Source: Brevibacterium aurantiacum
GTDB lineage: Bacteria > Actinomycetota > Actinomycetes > Actinomycetales > Brevibacteriaceae
Assembly (NCBI RefSeq): GCF_007558825.1
Contig: NZ_VLTK01000004.1
Coordinates: forward strand, 139,460-203,459
Direction: 5' to 3'
Length of the DNA: 64,000 bases
The translations under genes were made by a program, and so were the position numbers. Shown here piece after piece: positions 36,114-44,631 of the stretch (within the stretch, counting starts at the first letter, position 1; each line of letters opens with the position of its first letter). The notes beneath the pieces are model-generated. The model worked only from the letters and a program-made list of their open reading frames with translations. It made no database searches and was not told where the DNA came from.

Positions 36114-36716
36114 TCAGCTGTAGACGTGCTGAGCCAGGGTCGCGACGAACGGAACGTTGCGGTACTTCTCGGCATAGTCGAGTCCGTAGCCGATGACGAA
36201 TTCGTTCGGAACGTCGAAGCCGATGTATTTGACGTCGATGTCGACCTTGACTGCTTCGGGCTTGCGCAGCATCGTGCAGATCTCGACGGTCGCCGCTCCA
36301 CGCGAGCGCAGGTTCTGGACCAGCCAGGACAGAGTCAGGCCCGAATCGATGATGTCCTCGACGATCAGTACGTGACGGTCGGAGAGGTCAGTGTCGAGAT
36401 CCTTGAGGATACGGACGACACCGGACGATTTGGTGCCCGAACCGTAGGAGGAGACGGCCATCCAGTCCATGGTCACTGGCGAATGGATTGCGCGAGCCAG
36501 ATCCGCCATGACCATGACGGCACCTTTGAGGACACCGACGAGCAGAATGTCCTTGCCCTTGTAGTCTTCATCGATGGCGGCTGCCAGTTCAACGAGTCGT
36601 GCGGCTATCTGTTCTTCCGAGACAAGTACTTTTTCGATGTCATTGCCGAGATCGTTGATGTCCACAGGTGTCGAATCTCCTCGCTTGGGGTGGGGTGTGT
36701 CTCCATTATGATTCAC
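36114..36716 (-). CDS. hpt: Hypoxanthine-guanine phosphoribosyltransferase
   Basis: This protein of up to 200 residues salvages purines. The PRPP-binding loop is VLIVEDIIDSGLTLSWL (about 117-133), with the N-terminal LLVGVLKGAVMVMADLAR segment and C-terminal GYGLDYAEKYRNVPFVATL. Two starts are plausible: ATG 36716 overlaps the MFS stop (ATGA), while GTG 36665 has AGGAG upstream and gives the usual family length. Elsewhere tilS precedes hpt; here a transporter gene does. Confidence 0.94.
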   Translation of the reverse strand: MNHNGDTPHPKRGDSTPVDINDLGNDIEKVLVSEEQIAARLVELAAAIDEDYKGKDILLVGVLKGAVMVMADLARAIHSPVTMDWMAVSSYGSGTKSSGVVRILKDLDTDLSDRHVLIVEDIIDSGLTLSWLVQNLRSRGAATVEICTMLRKPEAVKVDIDVKYIGFDVPNEFVIGYGLDYAEKYRNVPFVATLAQHVYS

Positions 36717-38038
36717 TTCTGCCCTGGCGTGCCACCAAGGAAGTCGTTCGTGCCACCACGGAGGTCGTTCGTGCCACCACCGAGGTCTGATGGTGCACCG
36801 CGGGCGCCAGGTACGGCCAGCTCATCGTCGACTGTCCCCGGGGCGGCAGCAAGGTACCCGGTCACGCCCATGAGCGCCGAAACGCAGATCATGAACCCCA
36901 GCGGCACCGACCAGCCGCCGCTGAGTCCGAGGAGTCCGCCGACGGCCAAGGGGCCGATTGCCGCCAGCACATAGCCGCTGGACTGCACGAATGCTGAAGT
37001 CCTTGCAGTGATGGACACAGCTTGGGTGCGGCCCGTAATGAGGGCGAGCGCGGCGGGGAAGGCGAAGCCGCCGTAGCCTAGAAGGACTGCCCACAGCACC
37101 GGCACGGTGGTGGGCATGAGGAGCAGTCCGAGGTAGCCGCACACAGCGCTGACGGAGAAGCTGACGAGGAAGAAGCGAGGCAGGATGCTGCGCATGATGA
37201 TCTGCGGGGCAAGGAAGCCGCCGGGGATCCCCCCGAGTGTGACGACGGTGAGCATGAGTCCGGCGAGGACCGGATCGATGCCCGCGTCACGGTAGATCTG
37301 CGGCACCCATCCGAACTGGACATAGGCGTTGACCGACTGCAGACCGAAGAACATCGCCATGTATCTGGCCTTGGCGGAGGTGAAGATATGTCGCCGAGGC
37401 GGGCCAGCCTCGTGCGTGTCCTGCTCGGGCTGATCCAGGCGGGGTAAGGATCGGACGAGCTTGAGGATGATCCAGGTGATAAGTGCGCAGGCAGGCACGA
37501 GCGCCCAGATGCCCAGTCCCACCCGCCAGTTGTCGAAGTGGCCGGTGAGCGGTGCGGTGAGGAAGGCGGGGAACATCGCGCCCAGTCCCAGGGACACCGT
37601 GAAGGCGGTGGCGCCGAGGTTGGCTCGGTGGGGGAAGCGCGTTTTCACGTACACCGGCAGAATGACGTTTCCTATGGACATTCCGGCCAACGCGACCACG
37701 GTCAGCCCGGCGAAGCCGAACCAGTTGTCGACGAGGACCCGGGCGCCTACTCCGACCGCGATCAGCACGCAGGTCATCGCCAGCGAGCTGAAGAGTCCGA
37801 TCTTCTTGAGCACGGGAACGGCGATGAACCCGCAGAGTGCGAAGATCAGGCCGGGAAGTGCTGTGAGCAGGCCCGTCTGCCATTCGACTAAGGCGTAGGC
37901 GCCTTGGACTTCGGAGAGGACGGGTCCCAGAGACGATGCGGCCGGTCGCAGGGAGCAGGCGATGAGGATGAGGCCCACGAGTGCCAGCACGTCGAGTCCC
38001 CGACCCGTACGATGGCCGCATTCGGGCTGAGAGGTCAT
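36713..38038 (-). CDS. MFS transporter, CynX/NimT-like
   Basis: This 441-residue protein has 12 predicted membrane helices. The first one with SLRPAASSLGPVLSEV and GLLTALPGLIFALCGF is typical of the cyanate/2-nitroimidazole transporter subfamily. The C-terminal cytoplasmic tail has three heptad-like repeats of Gly-Gly-Thr-Asn-Asp. It diverges from the cytosine-deaminase-like amidohydrolase across an operator-like palindrome, so the two probably import and degrade one nitrogenous compound. It overlaps hpt by ATGA, having inserted between tilS and hpt. Confidence 0.85.
   Translation of the reverse strand: MTSQPECGHRTGRGLDVLALVGLILIACSLRPAASSLGPVLSEVQGAYALVEWQTGLLTALPGLIFALCGFIAVPVLKKIGLFSSLAMTCVLIAVGVGARVLVDNWFGFAGLTVVALAGMSIGNVILPVYVKTRFPHRANLGATAFTVSLGLGAMFPAFLTAPLTGHFDNWRVGLGIWALVPACALITWIILKLVRSLPRLDQPEQDTHEAGPPRRHIFTSAKARYMAMFFGLQSVNAYVQFGWVPQIYRDAGIDPVLAGLMLTVVTLGGIPGGFLAPQIIMRSILPRFFLVSFSVSAVCGYLGLLLMPTTVPVLWAVLLGYGGFAFPAALALITGRTQAVSITARTSAFVQSSGYVLAAIGPLAVGGLLGLSGGWSVPLGFMICVSALMGVTGYLAAAPGTVDDELAVPGARGAPSDLGGGTNDLRGGTNDFLGGTPGQK
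36729..36791. repeat. Three 21-bp tandem repeats in the 3' end of the MFS gene
   Basis: Copies begin at 36729, 36750 and 36771, each GTGCCACCA followed by a variable GGAGGTCGTTC-like part. On the minus strand they encode a repeated seven-residue unit of the type GGTND(L/F)(R/L). They lie only in the terminal tail, after the last membrane helix. Confidence 0.85.
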
Positions 38039-38133
38039 TGGCTCATCCTTTCAGACGCTGTGCTCGCTCGGTCCGGGGCCCTCATTCGGTGTGGACCCGT
38101 GCTCGTTGTCGGTCCGCACCCGAGCCCCACAAC

Positions 38134-38141
38134 GGTATACC
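38134..38141. promoter_or_regulatory. GGTATACC palindrome, candidate GntR-type operator
   Basis: The perfect 8-bp palindrome GGTATACC lies in the 142-bp divergent region between the MFS and amidohydrolase genes, 40 bp before the latter. GntR/FCD regulators often use TGGTATACCA-like sites. No such regulator is adjacent. Confidence 0.4.
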
Positions 38142-38180
38142 ATTTGGAGATCAAGTGCCCTCCTACTCTCAAGGACGACG

Positions 38181-39452
38181 ATGACCACTCTGAGAAATAT
38201 TCGCCTCTTCCCCCGCACTGCCGATGCCCAGACTGTCGATGTCGAGATCGAAAACGGACGTTTCACCTCGTTCACGCCGACTCCCTCGGCGCAGGCGATC
38301 GGCCGTACCGATGCAGCCAGCGCCGAAGACATCGATGGGCCCGACATCATCGATGGGGCTGGGCGAGCGCTGCTGCCCAGCCTCGGCGACGTCCATGCCC
38401 ACCTCGATTCGAACCGGATGGGCCAGACTTTCCGTCCCCACACTGCAGACGGAACGCTGCACGGCTACATCATGAACGATCGGGAGAACTGGCGGCAGGG
38501 CGAGCGCAGCGTCCGTGACCAGGCTGCCTTCGTGATCGCAGAGATCGTCTCCTCCGGCGGTACGCGCATCCGCTCACATACCCAGATCGATGCCGACTGC
38601 GGTCTCGAGCGCTTCCTCGGCGTCCGGGATGCACTGGCCGATCACGCTGCGATCCTCGACTCTCAGATCGTAGCCTTCCCGCAGGCCGGCATCGTACGCG
38701 AAAAGGGCGTCAGAGATCTTCTCGACGCGGCCTTGAGCGAGGGCGCTGATCTGGTCGGAGGACTCGATCCGCTCCAATACGACCGCGATCCGGTCGCTCA
38801 TCTCGACGTTGTCTTCGGGCTTGCCCAGAAGCACGGCAAAGGCGTCGACATCCATCTGCATGAGCGCGGCAGCGCAGGCGTGTTCAGTTTCGAGGAGATC
38901 GCCCACCGCACGAAGGCTCTCGGAATGGAGGGGAAGGTGACGATCTCCCACGCCTTCGCCCTGAGTTCCAACCCTGCACCAGAGGTCGAACGGATCATCG
39001 AGCTCGTCGCCGAGGTGGGCATCTCGCTGACGACTGTGGCACCGCAGAGCGGCGTCCTGCCGCGGCGCAGCCTGCGTGAGAATCGGGTAGCTTTGGGGCT
39101 TGGCGAGGACGGTCAGCGCGACTACTGGAGTCCCTACGGTGACGGTGACCTGCTGCGGCGGACCTGGCAGCTGGCATTCACGAATGGGCATCGCCAGGAT
39201 GAGGACATCGAGGCGTGCCTGGACATCGCCTCCCGAGGTGGGGCACAGGTGATGGCCGGTGCCCGACCGGACGGAACCGCACTGGTCGATGATGTCCGCT
39301 TCGGTCTGGGCGTCGGTGCGCCGGCGGACTTCATGCTGCTCGAGGCCGATACGGTCACCTCGGCGATCATGGACTGCCCTGCCGATCGCGACGTCTTCAA
39401 GAATGGAGAGCTGGTGGCCACCGGCGGCCACCTGGTCGACGGCAGGGCCTGA
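38181..39452 (+). CDS. Cytosine deaminase-like amidohydrolase
   Basis: This 423-residue metal-dependent hydrolase of the CodA-like branch has the metal site DVHAHLDSN, a second VDIHLHERGS and SHAFAL, and the ALGLGEDGQRDYWSPYGDG stretch aligning with the deaminase motif that supplies the last metal ligand Asp. It may deaminate a cyclic amidine or pyrimidine, but the substrate is not fixed by the sequence. ATG 38181 follows AAGGA. Divergent from a CynX-like transporter; the pair is an insertion into the tilS-hpt cluster. Confidence 0.85.
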   Translation: MTTLRNIRLFPRTADAQTVDVEIENGRFTSFTPTPSAQAIGRTDAASAEDIDGPDIIDGAGRALLPSLGDVHAHLDSNRMGQTFRPHTADGTLHGYIMNDRENWRQGERSVRDQAAFVIAEIVSSGGTRIRSHTQIDADCGLERFLGVRDALADHAAILDSQIVAFPQAGIVREKGVRDLLDAALSEGADLVGGLDPLQYDRDPVAHLDVVFGLAQKHGKGVDIHLHERGSAGVFSFEEIAHRTKALGMEGKVTISHAFALSSNPAPEVERIIELVAEVGISLTTVAPQSGVLPRRSLRENRVALGLGEDGQRDYWSPYGDGDLLRRTWQLAFTNGHRQDEDIEACLDIASRGGAQVMAGARPDGTALVDDVRFGLGVGAPADFMLLEADTVTSAIMDCPADRDVFKNGELVATGGHLVDGRA

Positions 39453-39473
39453 GCCAAGGACCGGAGCTTGCAG

Positions 39474-40499
39474 TCACCTCGTCTTCGCGTCGCGACGAAA
39501 GCACAGGAGCTGCCTGGTGATGATCACTTCGGTGTCACCGGGAAGCGACAGACGAGCATGTGGGCGCCCCGTGGCCCCAGGTTCGCGAATCTGGGCGCAC
39601 AGTTGCGCCACGCGGGCGGCGCCGAGGCTCTGTGCGGGCACGCCGAGGGAGATCAGCCACTCGCGGACGACGCGGGAGAGGATCGCATCCTCCATAACCG
39701 CCAATTCGGCCAACGGCACCTCGGTGCGTCCGCGCACGGCGGCGGCCGAGGTCTCGGCGAGCCCATCGAGGAGGTCAGCATCGGCACGGCACAGCTCGGC
39801 GGTGCGGGCCAGGTTCGCGGTGACAGGCTGGCCCAGGTCGGCCTCCAGAGTGGCCAGCAGGGTGCGGGCACGCACCCGGGCGAAGGAATCGTCGGCGTTC
39901 ATCGGGTCATCCCAGACCTCGATGCCCTGAGCCCGGCACGAGGCGACGTTGGTCGCCCGTTCGATGTCGAGCAGGGGGCGCACCACTGTGCCGGTGCGCA
40001 GAGCCATTCCAGCCAGGGACCTCGTGCCCGAACCACGCATCAGTCCCAGCAGCACCGTCTCCGCCTGGTCACTGCGGGTGTGCGCGGTCAGCACCCACTC
40101 GGCCCCATGCGCTTCCCGGGCGGCTTCGAGTGCGCCGTAGCGGGCATCGCGGGCGGCGGCTTCGAGGCCCTCGTCACCGGCTGCGACGGTGACGGTGGCG
40201 ACCTCGGCGGGCAGACCCCAGGATTCGGCGATGGAGACGACCCGGCGGGCCACCTCGGCGGTCGAGGACTGCAGACCATGGTCGACGGTCACGGCATGCG
40301 CATGCAGCTCCCCACGACGGTGGAGGAAGGCGCAGGCGTGCAGCAGCGCCATTGAGTCCGCTCCCCCGGAGACCGCGATGATGACCGTGGGCTGTAAGCT
40401 GCCCAACCGGGCCAATGTTTCACGAACACTGCTGCGGATCGCTCCGCTGGCCGGATCGAGGCTCGGTCGCCGAGGTGGTCGCGCCTCAGCCGTGGACAC
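39474..40499 (-). CDS. tilS: tRNA(Ile)-lysidine synthetase
   Basis: This protein of about 341 residues modifies C34 of the AUA-decoding tRNA-Ile. It has the PP-loop SGGADSMALLH (about residues 43-53), VDHGLQSSTAEVA and HTRSDQAETVLLGLMRGSG, as expected of TilS. The frame is open to 40628 but overlaps the previous gene; the GTG at 40499, 13 bases inside the end of that gene, is the likely start. It is 21 bases from the converging amidohydrolase. hpt, its usual partner, is 2.8 kb away. Confidence 0.92.
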   Translation of the reverse strand: MSTAEARPPRRPSLDPASGAIRSSVRETLARLGSLQPTVIIAVSGGADSMALLHACAFLHRRGELHAHAVTVDHGLQSSTAEVARRVVSIAESWGLPAEVATVTVAAGDEGLEAAARDARYGALEAAREAHGAEWVLTAHTRSDQAETVLLGLMRGSGTRSLAGMALRTGTVVRPLLDIERATNVASCRAQGIEVWDDPMNADDSFARVRARTLLATLEADLGQPVTANLARTAELCRADADLLDGLAETSAAAVRGRTEVPLAELAVMEDAILSRVVREWLISLGVPAQSLGAARVAQLCAQIREPGATGRPHARLSLPGDTEVIITRQLLCFRRDAKTR

Positions 40500-41502
40500 G
40501 GTCCAACCACAGGCTCGGGGTGTGGATCTCCTCGCTCCTCGGCAGGTTCTCCGGTTTGGCATAGATGGCGGAGAAACCGGTCTGGCCGACTTCCTTGCGG
40601 ATGGCGCGGACGAACGTGGCGCCGTCACGGTACTGAGCGAGTTTGAGGTTCATGCCCAGCAGGTTCGACAGGAATCCGCCCTGACCCGCGTCGCGGCGAG
40701 CTTCGAACTTGCGTCGCAGCTTCCGCACGCTCGGGATCACTTCGATGCCGACCTCGTCCATGACCACGTCGGCGTGCCCTTCGAGCAGGCTGAGGATCGC
40801 CGTGGCCTCGTCGAGGGCGCTGCGCATCCCCTCGTCCCTGATCAGATCGACCATGCTCGCATCGCCCTTGATGATCCGGCCCACAGTGGAGAAGACGTCA
40901 GCGAGACCGCTGATGCCAGGTGCCTTGAGCGGGGTCGCGACGACCTGAGACAGGAGAGAGCGCATGTGCTCACGCAACCAGGGCGCGGTGGCGAACTGCA
41001 CCTGGTGCGTGGCCTCGTGCAGGGCCACCCACATGCGAAAGTCGCGCGGCTTGACGTTCATCGCCGCTTCGGCGTTGAGAATAGCGGGTGCGACGAACAT
41101 CAGCCGGCCCGTGTCCACAGCAAAGGGGTCGAATTGGCCCAGAACTCGAGTCGACAGCAGCGAGAGCACGCCTGCCAATTCCACGGCGGCCGCTTTCGCT
41201 GCTCCCGGACCGACCGGGGCGGGCAGGGAATCCGCGTCGACCATGCCGTTGAGCGACTGCGCATTGGCCTTGATCCAGCCGATCTGATCGAGCACGAGCA
41301 CGGAACCGGCGCCCAGGCGACTGCGCACGTCATCGGCATGGGCAGGGTCGAGGAGGAATGAGTCGACGACGAGTTCCTGCGCCGTCAGCGCATTGTCTTT
41401 GAGCCCGGCGACCAGCGCGTCGAGTTCATCGGTGTCGGGCATACGCGCTGCGGGGACGACTTCCCGGGCTGTGCGGGCGGCGAACTTCTCATCGACGATC
41501 AT
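40486..41502 (-). CDS. Zinc-dependent metalloprotease-like protein (DUF2342, coenzyme F420-associated family)
   Basis: This protein of about 338 residues has a zinc motif HEATH in MWVALHEATHQVQFA, then a distant Glu-containing LLEGHADVVMDEVG. It belongs to the family (TIGR03624/DUF2342) between dacB and tilS in actinobacteria (Rv3626c place). Function is not established. The ATG at 41502 overlaps the dacB stop as ATGA, preferred to the TTG at 41514. Confidence 0.88.
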   Translation of the reverse strand: MIVDEKFAARTAREVVPAARMPDTDELDALVAGLKDNALTAQELVVDSFLLDPAHADDVRSRLGAGSVLVLDQIGWIKANAQSLNGMVDADSLPAPVGPGAAKAAAVELAGVLSLLSTRVLGQFDPFAVDTGRLMFVAPAILNAEAAMNVKPRDFRMWVALHEATHQVQFATAPWLREHMRSLLSQVVATPLKAPGISGLADVFSTVGRIIKGDASMVDLIRDEGMRSALDEATAILSLLEGHADVVMDEVGIEVIPSVRKLRRKFEARRDAGQGGFLSNLLGMNLKLAQYRDGATFVRAIRKEVGQTGFSAIYAKPENLPRSEEIHTPSLWLDRVHG

Positions 41503-42965
41503 CGGCAGCCGCAATTCGCGAGTGCTGCGACGATATCGTCAACCGTCTTCCTGGCTTCCAAAATCTTGTCCTTGTCCACGTCGTCGATCTGCAGGGTGAA
41601 GACGAGATAGCGTCCATCGGCATCGAGCACCCCTCCTGCCAGTGAGGTCACGGTCGACAGGGTCCCCGTCTTCGCGTGCACCGTCCCGGCTGCAGTCCTA
41701 TCTTTGGTGAAACGTTCGGCCAGTGTGCCGGTCAGTCCTCCGACGGGCATGTAGCTGATGAGGCTGGAGAGCGAATCATCGGCGACGACTGATGCCTGCA
41801 GGATCGTCGTCAGATCGTGCGGACTGATCCGGTTGTCATAGGACAGGCCCGAGGTGTCCTCCAGGTGGGTCTTACCCAGGTCCACGGAATCGGACAGGGC
41901 CGCCAACACGGCTTCGGGGCCGGATTCCAAGCTTCCCGACTCGCCCTGGGCGATGGCGACTTCGTTGCCGAGGACCTCGGCTACGACGTTGTCGCTGTGC
42001 ACGAGCGCGTATTCGACGATCTCGGAGATCGTGGCCGATTCCACCCCCGCCAGCTCGGTGATTTCGGAATCTCCGTGAGACTTCGCGTCGTCACCTGTCT
42101 CAGCGGCAGGTGCAGGCTTGTCGGTGACCGTGACTCCAGCTGCCTTGAGCTCTTTGGCAAAGACTGCGAAGGCGTCCTTGGCCGGGTGCTCGCTGCGGCC
42201 TCGCCATTCCTTGTCTTTGCTGCCGACATACCCGGTGTCGATCATCAGCGGCTGGATCGGCGTGATGACGCCCTTGGCGATATCGGCACGCTCCCATCCT
42301 GGACTGAAGTCCTCGCCCGTGTATCGGGAGGTGTCCAAGTCCAGGGCCACCTCGGCGACGTTCCGGCTCTTGAGTGATTCGGCGGTCTGCTGAGCCAGCG
42401 TCGTCAGGCCCGCGTGACCGTTCACGGCACCCGGCTGGGACTCCCCCGCACCCAGCAGCGAGTCTCCGCCGCCTGTCAGCGTCACCGTCGAGGTGGACGG
42501 GTCGAATTCCGTGGTCGTGCTCAGCCGCTTCTCGCCGCCGATGCTCAACAGCGCCGCCGAGGCGGTGAGGACCTTGGTCACCGAGGCCGGCGTGCGAGGT
42601 TTGTTCTCGTTCTCGGCGTAGAGGATGTCATCGCTGAGCCCGTCGCGGATCTCGATCCCGAAGCCCTTGACTTTGGCATCCGAGAGGACCCTATCCACCG
42701 TGTCGGGGACCTTGGTGGGCACAGGTGCGGAATCATCCAGCGCCGAGGCGGGGGCGGGCATGTCCTTCCCCTGTGCGTGAGGAGCGGGGACCGCCTGGAC
42801 CTCGACGGCGGGGTCGGTGGTCAGGATTCCCGGGAGCTCGGGAAAGACGTCGTAGGCGTCGATTGCAGCAACCGCGCCCAGCACGATGGCGAGGCTGCCT
42901 GCGGTGATGCCGGCGACAGCCTTCTTCGACCGCTTCCGCCTCTTCCGCTCCGGGGTCTGGTTCAA
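41499..42965 (-). CDS. dacB: D-alanyl-D-alanine carboxypeptidase/endopeptidase (PBP4)
   Basis: The protein of about 488 residues has a membrane anchor or signal (about 16-38), then a PBP4 fold with SVTK (Ser128-Lys131) active site, SDN in HSDNVVAEVLGNEVA and KTG in HAKTGTLSTV. It trims peptidoglycan cross-links outside the membrane. The only possible start in frame is TTG at 42965 (a stop TAG and no other start lie upstream). It is divergent from ppa, as in mycobacteria. Confidence 0.93.
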   Translation of the reverse strand: MNQTPERKRRKRSKKAVAGITAGSLAIVLGAVAAIDAYDVFPELPGILTTDPAVEVQAVPAPHAQGKDMPAPASALDDSAPVPTKVPDTVDRVLSDAKVKGFGIEIRDGLSDDILYAENENKPRTPASVTKVLTASAALLSIGGEKRLSTTTEFDPSTSTVTLTGGGDSLLGAGESQPGAVNGHAGLTTLAQQTAESLKSRNVAEVALDLDTSRYTGEDFSPGWERADIAKGVITPIQPLMIDTGYVGSKDKEWRGRSEHPAKDAFAVFAKELKAAGVTVTDKPAPAAETGDDAKSHGDSEITELAGVESATISEIVEYALVHSDNVVAEVLGNEVAIAQGESGSLESGPEAVLAALSDSVDLGKTHLEDTSGLSYDNRISPHDLTTILQASVVADDSLSSLISYMPVGGLTGTLAERFTKDRTAAGTVHAKTGTLSTVTSLAGGVLDADGRYLVFTLQIDDVDKDKILEARKTVDDIVAALANCGCR

Positions 42966-43077
42966 GCGCGGGCTCTCATTCTCATTGCCATCGTCCTCGC
43001 CGTAGCCGTTGTGGTTGTCGTTCGTGGGGACTTGTAAGCTCTATTCTAGTGATGCAACCCTAGCTTGAAGGAGCACT

Positions 43078-43563
43078 ATGGAACTCTTGGCCACAATCGA
43101 GATCCCGCGCGGATCGCGCAACAAGTACGAGGTCGATCATGAGACAGGTCGAGTCAAGCTCGACCGCTACCTCTACACCTCGATGCAGTACCCCGCTGAC
43201 TACGGCTTCTTCGAGGACACACTGGGCAATGACGGGGACCCGCTCGACGTTCTCGTGCTGCTGCCCGAACCCCTCTTCCCGGGCGTCCTCATCGACGTCC
43301 GCCCCATCGGCATGTTCAAGATGGAAGACGAAGCAGGCGGCGACGACAAGGTCCTCGGCGTCACGGCCGGCGATCCCCGCTGGGAGAGCTACCAGGACAT
43401 CGGCGACGTCGATCAGTTCACCCTCGACTCGATTGAGCACTTCTTCACCCGCTACAAGGATCTTGAGCCCGGCAAGTTCGTCAAGGGCTCCAGCTGGGTC
43501 GGCCGCGCTGAGGCTGAGGCCGAGGTCGAGGCTTCGATCAAGCGCTTCAAAGACTCTCACTGA
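43078..43563 (+). CDS. ppa: Inorganic pyrophosphatase
   Basis: This 161-residue soluble family I enzyme hydrolyses pyrophosphate. The signature is [12 protein letters not shown] with three metal-binding Asp residues, preceded by [11 protein letters not shown]. The ATG follows AAGGAGC. It is divergent from dacB, and a hairpin terminator follows. Confidence 0.97.
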   Translation: MELLATIEIPRGSRNKYEVDHETGRVKLDRYLYTSMQYPADYGFFEDTLGNDGDPLDVLVLLPEPLFPGVLIDVRPIGMFKMEDEAGGDDKVLGVTAGDPRWESYQDIGDVDQFTLDSIEHFFTRYKDLEPGKFVKGSSWVGRAEAEAEVEASIKRFKDSH

Positions 43564-43610
43564 GTTCACCCTCACCGAGGTGGTGTGAAGCATCGCCTCA
43601 CCCGTGATCC

Positions 43611-43650
43611 GAGACCGTCCGGACCTCGCCGTCCGGGCGGTCTCTGCATT
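43611..43650 (+). terminator. Hairpin after ppa
   Basis: GAGACCGTCCGG and CCGGGCGGTCTC form a 12-bp stem (one wobble-type mismatch) about 48 bases behind the ppa stop, followed by TGCATTCAT, a weak U-tail. Likely terminator. Confidence 0.65.
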
Positions 43651-43690
43651 CATCAGACGAGCGGCTGCCGCACCTGGAACGACCCACTAC

Positions 43691-43704
43691 TTAGGTGAAC
43701 CTAA
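43691..43704. promoter_or_regulatory. TTAGGT-GA-ACCTAA palindrome, DtxR/IdeR-like iron box
   Basis: The 14-base site has perfect 6-bp arms and matches the left 13 bases of the DtxR/IdeR consensus (TTAGGTTAGCCTA...), but the right end diverges. It lies 37 bp before the VOC gene at 43741, where it could overlap the promoter. Confidence 0.45.
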
Positions 43705-43740
43705 TGAGAAGTGTGAGCCAGGTTATGCGATTGTCGAGAC

Positions 43741-44385
43741 ATGAAACTCGATCATGTGTCATTCGCCAGCGAACCAGACGGGTACAAAGCCACTGCCGAG
43801 CGCATCTCGGAGAAGCTCGGCGTGGTTCCCTACGACGGTGGTGTGCATCCTCGATTCGGTACCAGAAATCTGATCTTCCCTCTCGCGAACGGTCATTACC
43901 TCGAAGTCGTCGAAGCCTTGGAGCACCCGGCCGCGTTGTCAACACCCTTCGGCCAGGCAGTGCGAGCTCGTTCCGAGCTCGGCGGCGGCTGGATGGGCTG
44001 GTGCGTTTCGGTCGATGACCTCGCCGGAGTGGAGACCCGCCTCGAACGCAAAGCCGTCGACGGAAACCGCACCCCGGAATCAGGCCTGGAACTCAAGTGG
44101 CTGCAGATCGGAATCAAGGGGCTCATCGCCGACCCTCAGCTTCCGTTCTTCATCAAGTGGGCAGCCGACTCGTCTCAGCATCCTTCGTCCTACAAGACCA
44201 ATGGCGATGTCGCCATCGACACCCTGCAGATCGCCGGGGATCGTGATCGACTCCGCGACTGGTTGGGAACCCAGGATCCCAAGCCCATCCCAGAGATCCA
44301 CATCGACTGGTCGGCGCCGCACGGCACCCCCGGCATCATGTCGATCAGCTTCGACTCCGCCAAGAACGGCCTCGTCACCATCTGA
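43741..44385 (+). CDS. VOC/glyoxalase-like protein (Glyoxalase_3 type)
   Basis: This 214-residue protein begins MKLDHVSFASEPDG and contains NLIFPLANGHYLEVVEAL and the WMGWCVSVDDLAG repeat typical of the glyoxalase-like domain PF13468, with a C-terminal DWSAPHGTPGIMSISFDSA. Substrate unknown. A DtxR-like palindrome lies upstream. It converges with phoX, two strong hairpins separating them. Confidence 0.8.
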   Translation: MKLDHVSFASEPDGYKATAERISEKLGVVPYDGGVHPRFGTRNLIFPLANGHYLEVVEALEHPAALSTPFGQAVRARSELGGGWMGWCVSVDDLAGVETRLERKAVDGNRTPESGLELKWLQIGIKGLIADPQLPFFIKWAADSSQHPSSYKTNGDVAIDTLQIAGDRDRLRDWLGTQDPKPIPEIHIDWSAPHGTPGIMSISFDSAKNGLVTI

Positions 44386-44428
44386 GTCGCCGTTGTGGCC
44401 GTTGCCGGGCGACCGGCTGCGCACAGCC

Positions 44429-44465
44429 CAGAGGGCATCACACCAACGCGGTGTGATGCCCTCTG
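44429..44465. terminator. Perfect 16-bp hairpin in the VOC-phoX intergenic region
   Basis: CAGAGGGCATCACACC and GGTGTGATGCCCTCTG are perfect arms across a five-base loop, 44 bp behind the VOC stop. No long U-tract follows. Likely terminator of the VOC gene, or bidirectional. Confidence 0.75.
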
Positions 44466-44550
44466 CGCTTCGTCGGCCCCCTCCCTGTCCGGTCTCAGAG
44501 GAGGCACTCGGTCCACCGTGGTTCGCCGCGACACGTCGCCAGACAGCCGA

Positions 44551-44581
44551 AGAGTGGGCATTCAGCACGAATGCCCACTCT
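44551..44581. terminator. 12-bp hairpin near the end of phoX
   Basis: AGAGTGGGCATT and AATGCCCACTCT are perfect arms across a seven-base loop, 50 bases behind the phoX stop on the minus strand. Likely terminator of phoX. Confidence 0.72.
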
Positions 44582-44631
44582 CAAGCGGATTGGCACAGGG
44601 TCAGACCTCGACGCGGTCTTCGGTGCCTAGA

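Noticed and set aside
44429-44581. Integron attC-like sites
   Set aside because: The two hairpins have unrelated stems and no integrase or cassette pattern; terminators explain them better.
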